Assembly (NCBI GenBank): GCA_023159155.1
Contig: JAJNNX010000027.1
Coordinates: 310,001 to 374,000, forward strand
Source: Ustulina deusta
Lineage: Eukaryota > Ascomycota > Sordariomycetes > Xylariales > Xylariaceae
Length of the DNA: 64,000 nt
Direction: 5' to 3'
Every line of letters begins with the position of its first letter. The first letter of the stretch is position 1. This document shows, in pieces, positions 1 through 12,194 of this stretch. A program made the position numbers and the translations under genes. Under the pieces are notes generated by a model. It had not been told where the DNA came from. It worked only from the letters and a program-made list of their open reading frames with translations, and searched no databases.

Positions 1-165
1 ATTAAGAAAGAGTGGGTGCGTAGCAGAATATTGGAAGGTCCAATATATCTGTGTGCGAGGTCCCACTCACAGGAGCACAGGCCACCTAGTGTGGACCTGT
101 CCTGACCTGGGGCATAGGCCACCAATCGAGGTTGCCAGTTCGAGCCCCCTATAGGTCTCTATCAC
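1..165. other. Ordinary-GC segment with hairpin at window start
   Basis: This segment of normal base composition ends abruptly at an AT-rich block near position 170. It contains nested inverted repeats: gagtggg (10-16) pairs with cccactc (62-68), and atattgga (28-35) pairs with tccaatat (39-46). A sequence resembling a Pol III B box, agttcgagccc, lies near 140. No A box and no cloverleaf could be drawn, so I do not call a tRNA. It could be the end of a tRNA-derived SINE or of some other repeat that continues outside the window. Confidence 0.35.
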
Positions 166-169
166 TAGA

Positions 170-2160
170 CTTAAAAAAATTATATTATTTTTAGTGCTAA
201 CTTTTATGTTCTAAATAAAAAGTATAAAAAAAATCTAAAAAATTTAAAGATTTAAAGTTTTCTAGATCTCTAGTTTTTTTTTAATATTTATATTTTTTAA
301 GTTTTTGTTTTAATATTAATTTATATATACTTATAAGTTAAAATCCCTTTGATTTAAAAACAGATTATTTTTATTTTTTTAACTATTTACTTATTTTTTT
401 AAGTTTTATTTTAAACTAAATATTTTATTATAATAAAAATTAATTAGTACTTTTAAATTGTAAAGTACTATTATTATTTTAAAAATTAAGTATTAAACTA
501 TTATTAAGCTTTAATTTTTAATTTTTATTTAAAAAGAATTAGTATAGCTTTATTAGCTATTTATAGCTAATTTATTTTTTTTTAAAAATATTAATTTAAT
601 TAATAGTCCAGGTTTTTTAGGAGCTATTATATAAATATATTATAAATAACTTTAAAAAAAAGCTTTAAAATTATTATAAATAAAAAGTTTATAAGGTCAA
701 ATATAATATCTAAAAAGATAAATTATATATTTAGTAAAGTTAGTTTATAAAACTAAAGCTTATAAAAAGAAAATTTTCTATTAAAGTAAGTGCAGATATA
801 GTATATATATAGTAAATATGCACTAGTCCTAGTCTACCAAGCATAACATTATTAATTTGGGTTTTTTTTTTGTTATTTATAATATTATTTTTTTTAGAAC
901 TTTTTATATTATTAGTAACTTTTTTAAAATATTTTTAAAGCTTATTATTATTATAAAGTTATTTTTTTAAGTTTAATAATAGCTTTTTATTAAATAAAAA
1001 TATTCTAAGTAAACTTAGCAATAGTTTTTTATATTTTTTAAAAAAATATAAAGCTAGATTATTTTATTTATTATTAGAACTGTTTGATTTGTTTTATAAA
1101 TATAGTAATTTTTGCTTAATATATTTATATTATTATATTATAAAAATTATATATAATTTTATATTATTTTTTGATTTTTTTTAGTTTTAGTAATAAAAAG
1201 CTTTAATATTATTAATAAAAATATTAATTATTATATAAAAATTATTTATTTATTAGTATAACTTTATAAGCTAGTTTAATAAATTAATAATAATAATATT
1301 AGTTTTAATTAATTTATTTTATTTTTTTATAATAATATTATATTTTTAAAAATTATATAAAATAATAATATTAATATAGTTAGTTAATAAGTCTAATATA
1401 TTAAGCTTAGCTTTTAAAATATAAAGTTTAACTAAAAAATAAAAAATTAATTATAAATAGAAATATTATTATAAAAATAATATGTTTTATATATTATAGT
1501 TTAGTTATTAATAAACTATTAGTTTATTAATTAATTTAAGTATTTTTTTAAGTAGTAATAAAAAAAATATTTTAAATATAAAAAAAAAAAAAGCAAAAAG
1601 TAATATTTTTAAAAAGTTTTAATAAAAAAAAATAAAAAAGTTAAATAAAAAGATTACTAAAAATTATATTTTATTAAACATAAAAAATAGTTTTTTTGTT
1701 ACTAGTAGCGCTAAGCTGCTTTGGGCTAATTTGTTTTAAAGGTTTGGTTATAGTTTGGTACTTTTTGGGTTATTTTTGTTCGAGATTTTGTTTAAGTTTT
1801 TTTATTTATTTAAATCTTTGTTTAGATTTTTTTTTATCCAATTTTTTATTTAGATCTTTTTTTTTAAGTATAAAAAAAATACCGCTAGTAATAACTATAA
1901 TATAAAATAATAATTAAAATATAAAAAGTATTTTTAAAGCTAATAAGCTATTATTAATAATAAATATAAACTAAACTAAAATAGTTATAAAATTATAAAG
2001 GTTTTTTTAAATAAATAAAAAATTATTTATAATAAAAATATATATTATAAGCTTAGAACTTAGTTATATTTAGCTAATAATTTTTTAAAAGTTTTAAAAT
2101 TTATAGTTCTTTTTTTTAAGTGTTTAAATTTGGGATTTTTATAGCTTATTTATGCTTGTT
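170..2160. repeat. AT-rich RIP-type relic, unclassified
   Basis: About 2 kb composed almost entirely of A and T, with stop codons in all frames and no usable reading frame. Composition and texture match the large block at 39,310-58,790. The plus strand is T-rich over 840-1,100 and 1,690-1,870, which would fit a former coding strand on the minus strand, as in the Copia relic here. I could not identify any domain or long terminal repeat, so the family is unknown. The right edge grades into normal DNA around 2,160-2,200. Confidence 0.75.
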
Positions 2161-2199
2161 TGCTATTAGGCTATTTAGAATATATTCTATAACTCTATT

Positions 2200-3985
2200 G
2201 ATACAAAGGACTGTTAGGTCTTCTTGCATATGCGTATAATCTGTATGACCTCTAGTCCTTCTAATAAAGGCTTATCTGTTCCCCTGTGGGCCTGCATATT
2301 GTACCAACAGCATAGCTAGCGGCTTGGCATATCAATCCGTGTGACACTGACAGTCTGGAAGCAGCAAACTTCTCCATGATCCAAGGAGACGGGTATCTCC
2401 TGTGACGTTCTGATAGTAATTCCAGCAAGTGCAGCTAGTTGATCCTAGTGGAAAGTGAAGCGACGTTGAGCACCGGCCTCGGTCTCCCACATTTCCATGG
2501 ATTCCCAGTAGGGTTGAGGACACATACACGGAACTAAACGATGAGAGAAGAGTGGTTCTTGAGCACCTAGCCTCTTGTGCTCAGGATGATATTCTTATTG
2601 CTTGCCGAGTAATTATCGCCGACTTGTGTTATCACTGCTAAATCCAAGTTGCTATCTGCGTCGTCTACGCCGAAGTGACATCCTTCGCTTTTTTCTTCAG
2701 GCTTGAGATCGAGAAAGCAGCCGTCATGACTTCCCGAGGCGTCAGATGCTGCCATGCGTTAATAACCGATATCCTGTCTTCCACCGAGGTCCTAGCATAA
2801 ATACGCAAAAATTGAATTGGGAGACTAGTTGATCATTGCGACATTCAGTTCGGCGCAATAATTAAAAGAATGGCGTCCTTCCGATAGTCTCATTGCCTCC
2901 ATTTCCCGTTCTTTTGGTGTTTTAGGACGTTTTTCACAAGTTCAGCCACAGGGTGGCCATACCTCGTTTTTAGCCACTTCAAGTCTCACCTACTCTACTT
3001 CGACGTTGAAGTGGGCAATTGTGAAGAGCTGTCCGTAACTCGTAGAAACATTACAATGCCCCTACACCAGGAAATAGGCCGAGCCTACACTTCCCAGCAT
3101 AGTAGTCACTCAGTTCTCGTGGGGAATTAATTGATCAAGTAAAAGATACAAGAGAAATCAATTCATTCGCAGTCCTGGCTAAGTGTGTTGTGTTCCCCTA
3201 AAAGTATCGCGAAATTCGACGCTCTTAGTGTTTTTATCCTCTGTGAAATAATAATCCTGAAAACTCACCTTCTAACAAGGTAGCAGGACACAATAGATCA
3301 AATTGAGGGAAGCTGTCGAGAAACACCTGATCCCTTCCCCCCTCTACTCCCCTTGCATCTGCACTATCCTAATTGCGCCGACCTTTTCTACTCTAACAAA
3401 TGTGGAGATGAAGATCTGAAAAGGAAAGTTTTGTCATGGCACTTCGAGACGGGAAGACGTAGTTAGGTAGCACACGTCAACAAACTTAGCTATCCTGGTT
3501 CTGGCTATCCGAAGGTGAACAATGACGATAGGCGGGGGGGATCGGCAACACTTACCGGAGGTCAATCCAGATGTTAGCGCGGTGAGATCCACAAGAGCCC
3601 GGTTCCACGGTCAATGATCCAATCCTGTGGCGCATTCGTTCTCGCTGAGCAATGACATCATGGTATCACCTTTGTTGGAAGACATTCCCTTGCTGCAACG
3701 GGGCCCAGTGCCACGATGATGCGCATTTCATACACGCCCGACACTAGACGCTTGCCTCCGCCCTATTTAAAGAGGGGATGGCCTCCTTGCGCCGGGTGTG
3801 TTTTGGGGGATGTAAGTATTTCCATAATCAAGGTGTTTCAATATCAAGTCACGCAAGATAACAATCAAAAGACCCTTTGGCATCAAAACATCGCTTTCAC
3901 ACAAGCCGGCCTTTGCCACCTATAACCCTCTTCTTCACGCGAATGCCAGATAAGCTCGCCCTATCCCTATCAGCACGTAATCACA
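2200..3985. other. Intergenic; only short unsupported ORFs
   Basis: About 1.8 kb of normal composition. Two short minus-strand frames (2332-2529 and 2567-2755) show no recognisable domain. The right end is the promoter of the small gene at 3986. Confidence 0.5.
3764..3772 (+). promoter_or_regulatory. TATA-like element
   Basis: The sequence tatttaaag lies about 220 bp upstream of the start codon at 3986, in a GC-richer surrounding. It is a plausible core promoter element, inferred from sequence only. Confidence 0.3.
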
Positions 3986-4480
3986 ATGCGATTCTCGCCG
4001 CCCGCCAATCCACGAAATCTTCTTCCGTCACGGGCTCACCCGGAGCACCGCCAGGCCCGAAAGGAGCTGGAGAAAGAACACCCGTTCAGTTTCGCGCAAG
4101 TCGCCACGCTGGGCTTGATCGGGCTGACGCTGGCGTGGGATATGGAAAAGCAAGTGCGGAAGCACGAGGAGAGAAAGGAGAAGGAGGAAGCGGAGCAGAA
4201 GAGGCGAGGGGAGCAAGAGCGTCGCCGGCGTGAGAAGCCATCTTATCACAACAGGACAGTTGATTCTCGCCGTGACCACAGGGCCCCGGACAGCAGCCGA
4301 ACGAGCAACAGGGGCGCATCGGAGAGCTATGCTCGCGATTCGCGCCGTCGCCAGTCTGTAGATTACCGCCGTGCCGATACGAGGCGCGAGGACGGATGTC
4401 GTGGTCCAGTGCCGCGATACGGTGATCCGATAGGTTTCGATCTAACCGGCCGCGGCAGAAGTCGTCGCGATTCGTGGTAA
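3986..4480 (+). CDS. Small basic hypothetical protein with one hydrophobic segment
   Basis: Single-exon frame of 164 residues starting at an ATG preceded by CACA. I do not recognise the family. Residues 34-51 are moderately hydrophobic (FAQVATLGLIGLTLAW) and could form a short membrane segment. They are followed by a highly charged Lys/Glu/Arg stretch (about residues 52-84) likely to form a helix or coiled coil, and then by an Arg/Ser/Asp-rich disordered tail. The layout suggests a small tail-exposed membrane protein, but that is inference. An overlapping frame starting at 3877 covers part of the region; I prefer 3986 because it has an ATG, spans the whole hydrophobic-then-charged design and has a terminal stop followed by normal intergenic DNA. 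Confidence 0.5.
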   Translation: MRFSPPANPRNLLPSRAHPEHRQARKELEKEHPFSFAQVATLGLIGLTLAWDMEKQVRKHEERKEKEEAEQKRRGEQERRRREKPSYHNRTVDSRRDHRAPDSSRTSNRGASESYARDSRRRQSVDYRRADTRREDGCRGPVPRYGDPIGFDLTGRGRSRRDSW

Positions 4481-4898
4481 CCGTCGACGGCAATGGTAGG
4501 AATCAGCGACTTTCCACGGCAGCCTACACAGCCGTTACAGCCCTTCGTGGGCTCATGTACAAAAAGAAAAAACGCAGTGGAGTATAGCGACTGTTACTTG
4601 GAAGGCATGAACTTGCAATTTTAATGATTTATGGAATTTAGAAAGTTGGCAAGGCTTTTACGATGAGCGATTATCGCATCAGAAGCGCAAGGGCACAAAA
4701 CCATCAGGTAGGGTATATTATGACTTGGGAGTGGAGATAATTCGCATATCTACCGCACACGGGATGGGTAGACCACGTCTGTAACAAATATTATAGAGCA
4801 CGGAGAGGTTTAGAAACAAATATCTATCCATCTATATCTATCTAACGTCCATCATTCTCTATCATTAGCCGTGATGCCTTACCTTGCGGCCCAGGCCC
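4481..4898. other. Intergenic, convergent 3' regions
   Basis: About 420 bp between the ends of two convergent genes. It is AT-richer than the flanking coding DNA, consistent with 3' UTRs. No other feature seen. Confidence 0.5.
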
Positions 4899-6577
4899 TC
4901 AAGCTTCAGCGAGCGTCTTCTCGGCAGCAGCAACCAAGACCTCGAAGTGCTTCTTAACATGATGCGCCTCCACGAATGGCGTAGCAGGACAATGCCGCAT
5001 GGCGAACACGCCTCCGACCACGGTGCTCGACAAGAAAATCTGGCCGTCGGCGAGCACGTCGTCATACGACTTCTTCGTAAGCGCGTTGATTTCCTGGACC
5101 GTCGCCGTCTGGCTCTTGCCCTTGAGCTTGAACGCGGTAAGCGCAAACCGCGGGCCCGTGACGATCTCGAACAGATCGGGCCGGGTGCGCAGCATGTCGG
5201 CGAAGTCCTCGGCCAACTTGAGGTGCTTGCGGATGTGCGCCTGCAGCCCGCTGATGCCGTACGTGCGGATCACGAACCAGACCTTTAGGCTCCGGAACCG
5301 CCGGCCGAAGGGGATTTGCCAGTCCCGGTAGTCGGTGACGAGCCCGCTGTCCGTGTGGGGGTTCTTGAGGATGGCGAGGCTCACGCTCAGCGCGTCGGTC
5401 AGCCAGGTGCGGTCGCGCACATACAGCACGCTGCAGTCGAAGTTGACGAGCAGCCACTTGTGCAGGTTCGTGTTGTAGCTGTGGAAACGCTCCAGCACAG
5501 GCGTCAGGTGCTGGTACTCGGGACACACGAGGGCGGCGCCCGCGTAGGCGGCGTCTACGTGCACCCAGATCTCGCCCTGGCCGTCCCGCTTCTGCCCGGG
5601 CGTCAGGGTCGCCGCTGGCGCTATCTCGTCCAGCACGCCGGCGATGCTGTCGAGATCGTCGATGGCGCAAGTGTCCGTCGTGCCGAGCGTTGCTGTAATG
5701 TAGAACACCTCGAGCCCCTTGGCGTGCAGTGCGGCAATGGTGTTGCGCAGCTCGGCGCCCGTCATTTTGTACCCGTCTTCCGCATGCACGGGGACGGCGC
5801 GAAACCGGACGCCCGCGATCTGCGCGGCCTTCTTCGTCGCTGAGTGCGTCGCCACGCTGCCGAGGGCCACCAGTTTCGTGCGCCGCAGCGCGATGGCGTC
5901 TTCGCGCTCCTCGTCGTCGGCAATGTGGGCCGTCGCCTCGCGCAGGTACTTGTCACGCGCCGCGACCATGACCGTCGCGATGGCTTCCGATGCTGTGCCG
6001 TGGATCACGCCGCCGCCGTGCGTGGGACCCGTCGACAGGTAGCAGGACGGCAGCGCAAAGGCCCGGGCCAGCCAGTCCAGCACTATAGTCTCTAGCTCCG
6101 TTACCACTGGGGAGCAGACCCAATTGAAAGCCGCACCCGTGAAGGCCGTAGAGTACATCTCGCCCAGCATTGCTGGAAAGCTGCTCGAGGAGGGGAACCA
6201 GGCCAAGAAGTTGGGGGATTGCCTGTTGGTGCAGTGATGTGGTCAGCCACAGCCCATGAGAGATGGTGTCTATACCAGCGTACCAGTGCGTGATCCCCGG
6301 AAGCACCTTCGTCTCGATGTCTTTCTGGATATCGGCCCATGTCTCACCGTCCTGCGGCGCCTCTTCCGGCAGCAGTTTTCTCAGATACCCCGGCTCCACG
6401 GTGGGCACGACCCGACGATCCTCGATCGTGTCATAGTATTTGACGACTTTGGAAGATGGAAGGATTGTGTGAGTTCTTCGTGGAATTATTTATCAAATAT
6501 GTCAGGCAATCAATAATTGAAAACTCACTCTCGTCAATGGATGAGATGGCCGCTTCTCGGAACTGCTGAGAGTCCAT
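4899..6577 (-). CDS. Aromatic-L-amino-acid decarboxylase (group II, PLP-dependent)
   Basis: Predicted to decarboxylate aromatic amino acids (tyrosine, DOPA or tryptophan) to amines with pyridoxal phosphate in the cytosol; the exact substrate cannot be read from sequence. Three exons: 6529-6577, 6284-6446 and 4899-6222, giving 511 residues, a normal length for the family. Introns of 82 and 61 bp have GT-AG ends, and splicing restores a continuous N-terminal domain (VPTVEPGYLRKLLPEEAP, then HWQSPNFLAWFPSSSSFP). Diagnostic motifs are the cofactor-phosphate loop GGGVIHGTASEA, the aspartate of HVDAAYAG (about residue 294), and the Schiff-base lysine in NLHKWLLVNFD (about residue 326). The gene stands alone, with no secondary-metabolism neighbours. 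The family call is firm, the substrate is not. Confidence 0.92.
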
Positions 6578-8800
6578 GCTTCTTGGCAGTGTGTGGGGTT
6601 GACCTTGGGGGGATCGCGAAGTATGAAACTGTAAGTAAATCTATTTTATTTATTTTCGTTTCCTTTCGCCTTTGAAAGAACGTGGTGAGTGAAAACACAA
6701 TATAATCAGACTCCAGCTATAGTGAACGAGATCTGGACAGCGTGCATCGTACGTTGTAATATGTGAAGTTTTGACCGGTGGTGAAGGACCAGAGTGCGGG
6801 TCAATGTGGGGTAACAGGTAGGTTAGGTGGGTGATGAATGAATGAGGGAGATACATCTTATGACAGAAGGGCGTGATCTTGACTTAATTGTCAAACTTGT
6901 CGAAAACCTGTCAGGATAACATCACTTGTCTCCGATATCCTTCTGAGGTAAAACAAGTAACCTGCGAATTGCCCTCCTTTTGCGATTTGGCTAAAAAGAT
7001 CTCTTTTCTAAGCTGACAAGTGAATCCCTTCGGAAATCTTCCCCCGATCAACATCCGGCCCGCTTCGGCCTATGGATGGATGGCCAGCGATGAAAGATAT
7101 TAGTATATATTGTCCACTCCATCGAATACACCGAAAAATATCAATGATTTCATAATACTAGTAAGTTTAATATCCATGTTATATATATTTCAAGCCTGTG
7201 ATTAAACTCCAAGGCTAGCTGCTAAATTCTTAGGTCCCGCTTGAAGCGACTTCTTAGTTGAGGGAAATAGCGTAAACGCAACGCTCTCGATGCAGAGTAG
7301 AGTTTGAACTTCTTCAGAACCCGCAGACAACGGATGTGACGAGATTGGAGAGCACAACAAACTTACACCGCAATTGGTGAAAAATTCAAGACATAACAGA
7401 TCTAGAGGAATTAAGTAGTGCGCGATAAATTTAATTGACACTGTCAACTATTCATGAAGAAGGGGATAAAGTTTGAGGGGCAGTTGACAATGGACTCTGC
7501 CGTTGCCGACCAATGATCCCAACCCGCACCGGAATTGAGGCCTTGTGATCAAGAGTAGATCGCACGCACCCCGGATTAGACTATATCCAACTCGATCCAA
7601 CCAAAGCCCTTGTTGCGTTTTCAAAGGCTCATCAGTACTAAGGACCTTACCACTTCCGTTGTAGGTCGCACAACTGAACTTCCATCTGCTTGTGCGACAA
7701 GTTGAGGGGGGCAATGCTTTACTCAGCCCCAACCCCGCCAGCTCAGAAAGTCCTACTACACTTATGTTGAATATTGTTATGTTGTATGTAATCAACTTTT
7801 AGAAGGACATTTGAACGGAAACCTTGAAATTAAGGCTCAGACACTATCGTATTTTGTTTTGAAGATGCGTGGTTCGTCAAGTCAGAAGTTGGGTTCGGTG
7901 ACGGAAACGTCCCGATTGGAGCTTCTTGGGTCAGCTATTCTTGAATGGGGGTCTCTGGTTCTTCTCGGCTGCGAAAGGCTAGACACTTACCTAAGGTTGA
8001 ACATTTCGCCAAAATGCCCCCGAATTGCGGTATCACTTGGCTTTCGCTAGGTTAGACAGCATTGGGGAACTTCTAGGCCTCCATTCTCGCGATCCCCAAT
8101 ACCAATTAATGAGTGGTGGCTATATGCCCGGTTCACCGCATTGTCGCGTCACCGCATGTACAGAATAGGTAGATGCATGAAACTAGCCTAGCTGAACCAA
8201 TGACACTACTCCATGTGCCAGGTGCGACCCCAAAGTAGGTAGTGATCCAGTGTTTGATCAAAAGATACTCCTCACAAGTATGCTGTTACCGCCGCCAGCA
8301 GCAGCTTTGATCGTAAGATACATTGTATAAGTGCCTTTCGATCACAGCCTGGATCAAGAAGGACGTCCTGCAAGTTGAGTTCGGTCACGATACTGAGCAT
8401 CACATCCTATTAGAACGGAACTTTACGAACAGTGACTAGATTACCCCGGCCTCATTGGTGCATAAGCCTGAATGCTAGGATGCGTGAGCAGGAGGGTTCT
8501 GGCAGTATAGATCGTAGATATTCCGATTCTCAACTCCTTCAGTAACGAACGAAAAAGGCTTCTTGTTATAGTATTGTGAGTGATCAGTACATATCCTATT
8601 CGAGAGCAACCTGGAGCACACCAGAAACACCAATATCGCAGAAGTAACGAGTAAGCCGAAGCCATAATAACAGAATGGGTCGTGGGGAAGTGGTACCTTA
8701 TGTAAAGACTTGGTACTGTGTGAGCAAGAAATCGGTCTCTCAAAATTGAGAAGAGTCAAATTAATGAGATTTCCGATAGTACGAATGCCGATTTGGGCCG
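6578..8800. other. Intergenic, 2.2 kb, no supported gene
   Basis: This holds the promoter of the decarboxylase on the left and the presumed 5' region of the zinc-finger gene on the right. Short open frames (for example 7448-7795 minus) lack an ATG start and any domain. AT content rises moderately around 7,100-7,200. Nothing else recognised. Confidence 0.5.
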
Positions 8801-10444
8801 TTGAGTGATAAGATCGATGGAAACTGTACTAGTTGCGGAAGGCCAAGGTGTACCTCTTCCAAAGAGGAGTTGGTGCCAGACCTGTCTTTTTCAGTTCCGC
8901 GCGGCAGAGAGCCTCGTCTTGAGGCTCTGCCGACGGCAAGCCATGTAACAGCCCAGAATTGTAGCCGAAGAGCCGCAACACCATTTGACAACACCGGGAG
9001 TGCAATTTCCAGCATTGGACTCAGGCCCTCGCCCTTGCTGCCTTATCCACCGTACCCAACTCGTGTTATTGGTACGAGTACCGGTATCAGCACCGACACC
9101 CAACCCGAAACATCTGCACAGCAGAGCAGCCAACTTGCATTGGAACAGTGGAATGTGAGCGGGAGTGGGATCAATCTTGTACCAGTACCTATCCACGAGC
9201 CATTCCATGGTCTATTCTCGTCAGCTGAGGTTCCCAACTACAACGATACGCGATCTCGTTTGCACTGCTCTCCACAAGACCCAAGCCCCCTTTGCCAACT
9301 TAGCACCCAGTTCGCCTCTTCCCTTGCCCCTAGTGTTGATTATTCCATGCAACATGCTAGTGGAACCACCCGCACCGTCGTCGGAGCATTGCAGAATATC
9401 CAACACCCCCCCGTTGAGTCTAAAACTCGGCTGAAGCGCAAGCATGTCCCTGTCTACAACACCGCCGCGGATGCAAGTGCACCTAATTCTGAAACCCAAT
9501 CAGCACAGACATGCGCCGTTCCAATGTTGCCCGGTAGGCTAGCCTTCGGCCCAGTATCGTCAGGGTGGTCAGAATTCCCAGTAGATGCCACGATACAATT
9601 TCCCGTCGGATCCCAGATTCCAAGTCACTCAATTAGACCTACCCCCCTCTCATGGGTTCCCAGCGATGACTATACCGCACTCTCACCGTCTCCCCCCTCG
9701 GGCCCCAAGTTATTAAGTATCATCGATTCGTCCCAAGAGGGTAGATCCACGCACCGTGTCTCTCGCCATCACGAGTGCTGCGAATCCAGCGGCAGTCAGC
9801 GCTTCGCCTGCCCCTTCTATAAATACGACCCAAAACTATACATCCATTGTATGTTAAAGAGCTTCAATTCCATCGGACATATGAGGCAACACCTGAAATA
9901 CAACCACAAGCTCGGCCCGAACCATTGCAAGTTATGCTGGCGGACCTTCGACACCGCCGACTCGCTGACCAACCATGCGCAGTGTTGCAAGACGGCTACG
10001 GGGGGTGTCCCCGTCCACGATTTGCCCGCGTTCCCGAGGATGAGGTTGCCCGCGGAGAAGAAATGGTACTGGGGCTGGAAGAAGCTATTCGGAGAAGCGG
10101 CTGCCCCCCCGCCCTGTCCTTTCTCCCACCCCCTGGAGGATTTCCAAGTCCGGTTTCGGGTACAGAGCCCCGACCTGTGCCGCCGGATAATAGGAGATGA
10201 AGCAAATGAGAGTCCAAGCTACGTTGACTTTGCAGAGGAAGAAGGTGATGATAAAGAAGAAGAAACAAACGAACATTCCCTTTCTATGTCGCCTGACTGG
10301 CTGTCAACTGATGATGAAGGCTGGCTAACCATTACAGAGCGTTTTGCTGAGATACCCTCGAAAGATCTTAACTTGTCTAGCAGTTGTCCTACGCTCGACA
10401 CATCGCCCTCCACGCAGTCGTTGGACTTTAGTTTCGAAGCTTGA
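8801..10444 (+). CDS. Fungal C2H2 zinc-finger protein, 5' end unresolved
   Basis: A 547-codon open frame encodes a long Ser/Pro-rich, probably disordered N-terminal part. A paired zinc-finger module follows near residues 337-395: CPFYKYDPKLYIHC, then MRQHLKYNH, then HCKLCWRTFDTADSLTNH. This module (CPFYKxDP followed by RQHLxxxH and CxxCxxxF) is common in filamentous-fungal zinc-finger proteins of unknown target. The C-terminal tail is acidic (EEEGDDKEEETNEH), as in many activators. The frame has no ATG at its 5' end: an in-frame stop lies at 8777 and the first internal Met is around residue 183, so an upstream exon is likely. One possibility is ATG at 8675 with donor gtaaag at 8702 and acceptor AG at 8811-8812, which keeps phase. 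A decayed gene is the alternative. Confidence 0.65.
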   Translation: MSDKIDGNCTSCGRPRCTSSKEELVPDLSFSVPRGREPRLEALPTASHVTAQNCSRRAATPFDNTGSAISSIGLRPSPLLPYPPYPTRVIGTSTGISTDTQPETSAQQSSQLALEQWNVSGSGINLVPVPIHEPFHGLFSSAEVPNYNDTRSRLHCSPQDPSPLCQLSTQFASSLAPSVDYSMQHASGTTRTVVGALQNIQHPPVESKTRLKRKHVPVYNTAADASAPNSETQSAQTCAVPMLPGRLAFGPVSSGWSEFPVDATIQFPVGSQIPSHSIRPTPLSWVPSDDYTALSPSPPSGPKLLSIIDSSQEGRSTHRVSRHHECCESSGSQRFACPFYKYDPKLYIHCMLKSFNSIGHMRQHLKYNHKLGPNHCKLCWRTFDTADSLTNHAQCCKTATGGVPVHDLPAFPRMRLPAEKKWYWGWKKLFGEAAAPPPCPFSHPLEDFQVRFRVQSPDLCRRIIGDEANESPSYVDFAEEEGDDKEEETNEHSLSMSPDWLSTDDEGWLTITERFAEIPSKDLNLSSSCPTLDTSPSTQSLDFSFEA

Positions 10445-12194
10445 CTAAGCAGGGTTTAGGAGGCTTTGCTTCCGCATCCTTGCGGCGCGGAACATGTCGA
10501 ATGTCTCGATATGAGGCCCGTTCGAATATACAGGAGTAGCGCCTTGCTTCTATCTACAGTGGTGAAAGGACCAGACATTCCTCCATATGATTCGTCACAA
10601 AACGTGATTAGGTCTAGATAAAATTCCACACAGTCAGCAACAATGAAAGACGGGCCAATTTATCAAACAGTGATGTTGACGACAGTGATGGTGATGATGC
10701 TGACCTAGTTTGCGACGTGAAACTCAAAGACTATCTTCTACACAGCAAGTTGTGAACATACCAAAAACACAGCGTATAAGCCGCGCCTAAGCAAACTCTT
10801 CGAGAACACTAAGAACTAGCTGGCTGATTTTCACGTTTTCATAGTGTTGCCAAAATCTCCATTGGACGTAGGTATGAACGTCTGGGGAGCTCCTCTGCTA
10901 GCATAGGTTAAGTTTCGCCTAATATTCGACCTGGAATCCGTATATATAAAGTACAACTTTTACTTGATGGGTCCTTCCACAGGATAGGAGGAAATGTTGA
11001 ATCTGATACCGAATTTGGTAGCGATCTACAGTAGTTCCTGTTGTCGCAATTGCTTTATCAGCGATCCAAATTACGCAGAAGCAGTGCGAGTCGGCCGCAT
11101 TTTTAACAGGCCGTCACCAGCCGTACTCATTGCGGACGAAGCTCAAGCCCTTTGCACGTGATCACGGCACACTCTTTCCCTGTCTCTGCCCACGATTCCT
11201 ATATGTCTGATCGAATTCGGAAGACGACATGAGCATCACGTGTTCGCACAAGCATGCCGAAACGAAATTCAAAAGCACAATTTTGAGGATTAAAGCGCTA
11301 TCGTGTACTATTTCTTAATTTCATCCTAAAACAATGGCTTTTAATGGTATCAGTTTCTGTTGACCAAATATGGCGAAGCACAACTTATACTCAGTACATA
11401 CTTACATAGGGCTGGGTAGGTCGAAATGTTCGGCTGTTGTGTGCTCTCAGCACCGAAACCACCCCCGAAGCTATATCGTTAAGGCCGTCCCTATTAAAAT
11501 GCCTAGACTCTGTCAACACTTGTCTCATGTCATACCGTCGTAGAGAGAGAATTCCGTGGTACAAAGGACCCGCACTCCCCCTATGCTCAGGGAGCTTAAA
11601 AGCTGCCATCAGCTATGATTGCTATATCTGCAAACTCGTTAGCATTGGCATCCTGAGAATGGGTCAATTGTTCTCCAGCGGGTGGTAGAGATGGGTGCGC
11701 CATAATGAAATTCCCGTCTGGCAAGGAGAGTTGAATGACTAAGACACGAAGGGGACACGAGGTAGACTGTGAAGGCAGGGAGCAAAGCACAAGTGTAATG
11801 TGATGAAGTGTCATCTAAAAAGATATTAAAGGGCTATGATAGCGCCCTCAGAGTATCAACCTGTCTTCATACCAATAGCTGGCAACTTCTCCTGTCCCAG
11901 CCAAACCGAACCTTTTTGTGACAAATAACCTTGTGAAAACATGGAAACAGACCATGACCAAACCTTGACGCCACCAACCACCATTACCTCCCTTCCAAGA
12001 CGAGAAGCTGAAGAGCCACATATCGCCGGTTGCGATGAAGACAACAGTGGGGTGCTGGAGGAAACGCAAATCGTGCCAGGAAATCGGAAGGCAATGAGGG
12101 GGTTGTAACAATTTAGATGCGATGTTTCTCGCTTTCTGGATTTAGGAGCGAGGATTAGCCTTGACCTGGCGATGAATGTGGTAGGAAGTCGGCA
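10445..12194. other. Intergenic, convergent, 1.75 kb
   Basis: This lies between the ends of two convergent genes. It includes two CACGTG palindromes (11155-11160 and 11237-11242) and no supported reading frame. The right end probably carries the 3' UTR of the KH-domain gene. Confidence 0.5.

Noticed and set aside
130..150. tRNA gene suggested by a B-box-like sequence
   Set aside because: No A box at the right spacing and the T-arm stem does not pair.
840..1100. Integrase-type relic on the minus strand of the left AT-rich block
   Set aside because: A short RLGL-like match was seen but the key Trp-His pattern is absent; too weak to name a family.
5316..5843. Long plus-strand open frames opposite the decarboxylase
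   Set aside because: They are antisense shadows of a GC-rich real gene; no domain, and the minus-strand frame carries all family motifs.
7448..7795. 115-codon minus-strand frame in the spacer before the zinc-finger gene
   Set aside because: Begins with TTG, has no domain and sits in intergenic-like composition.
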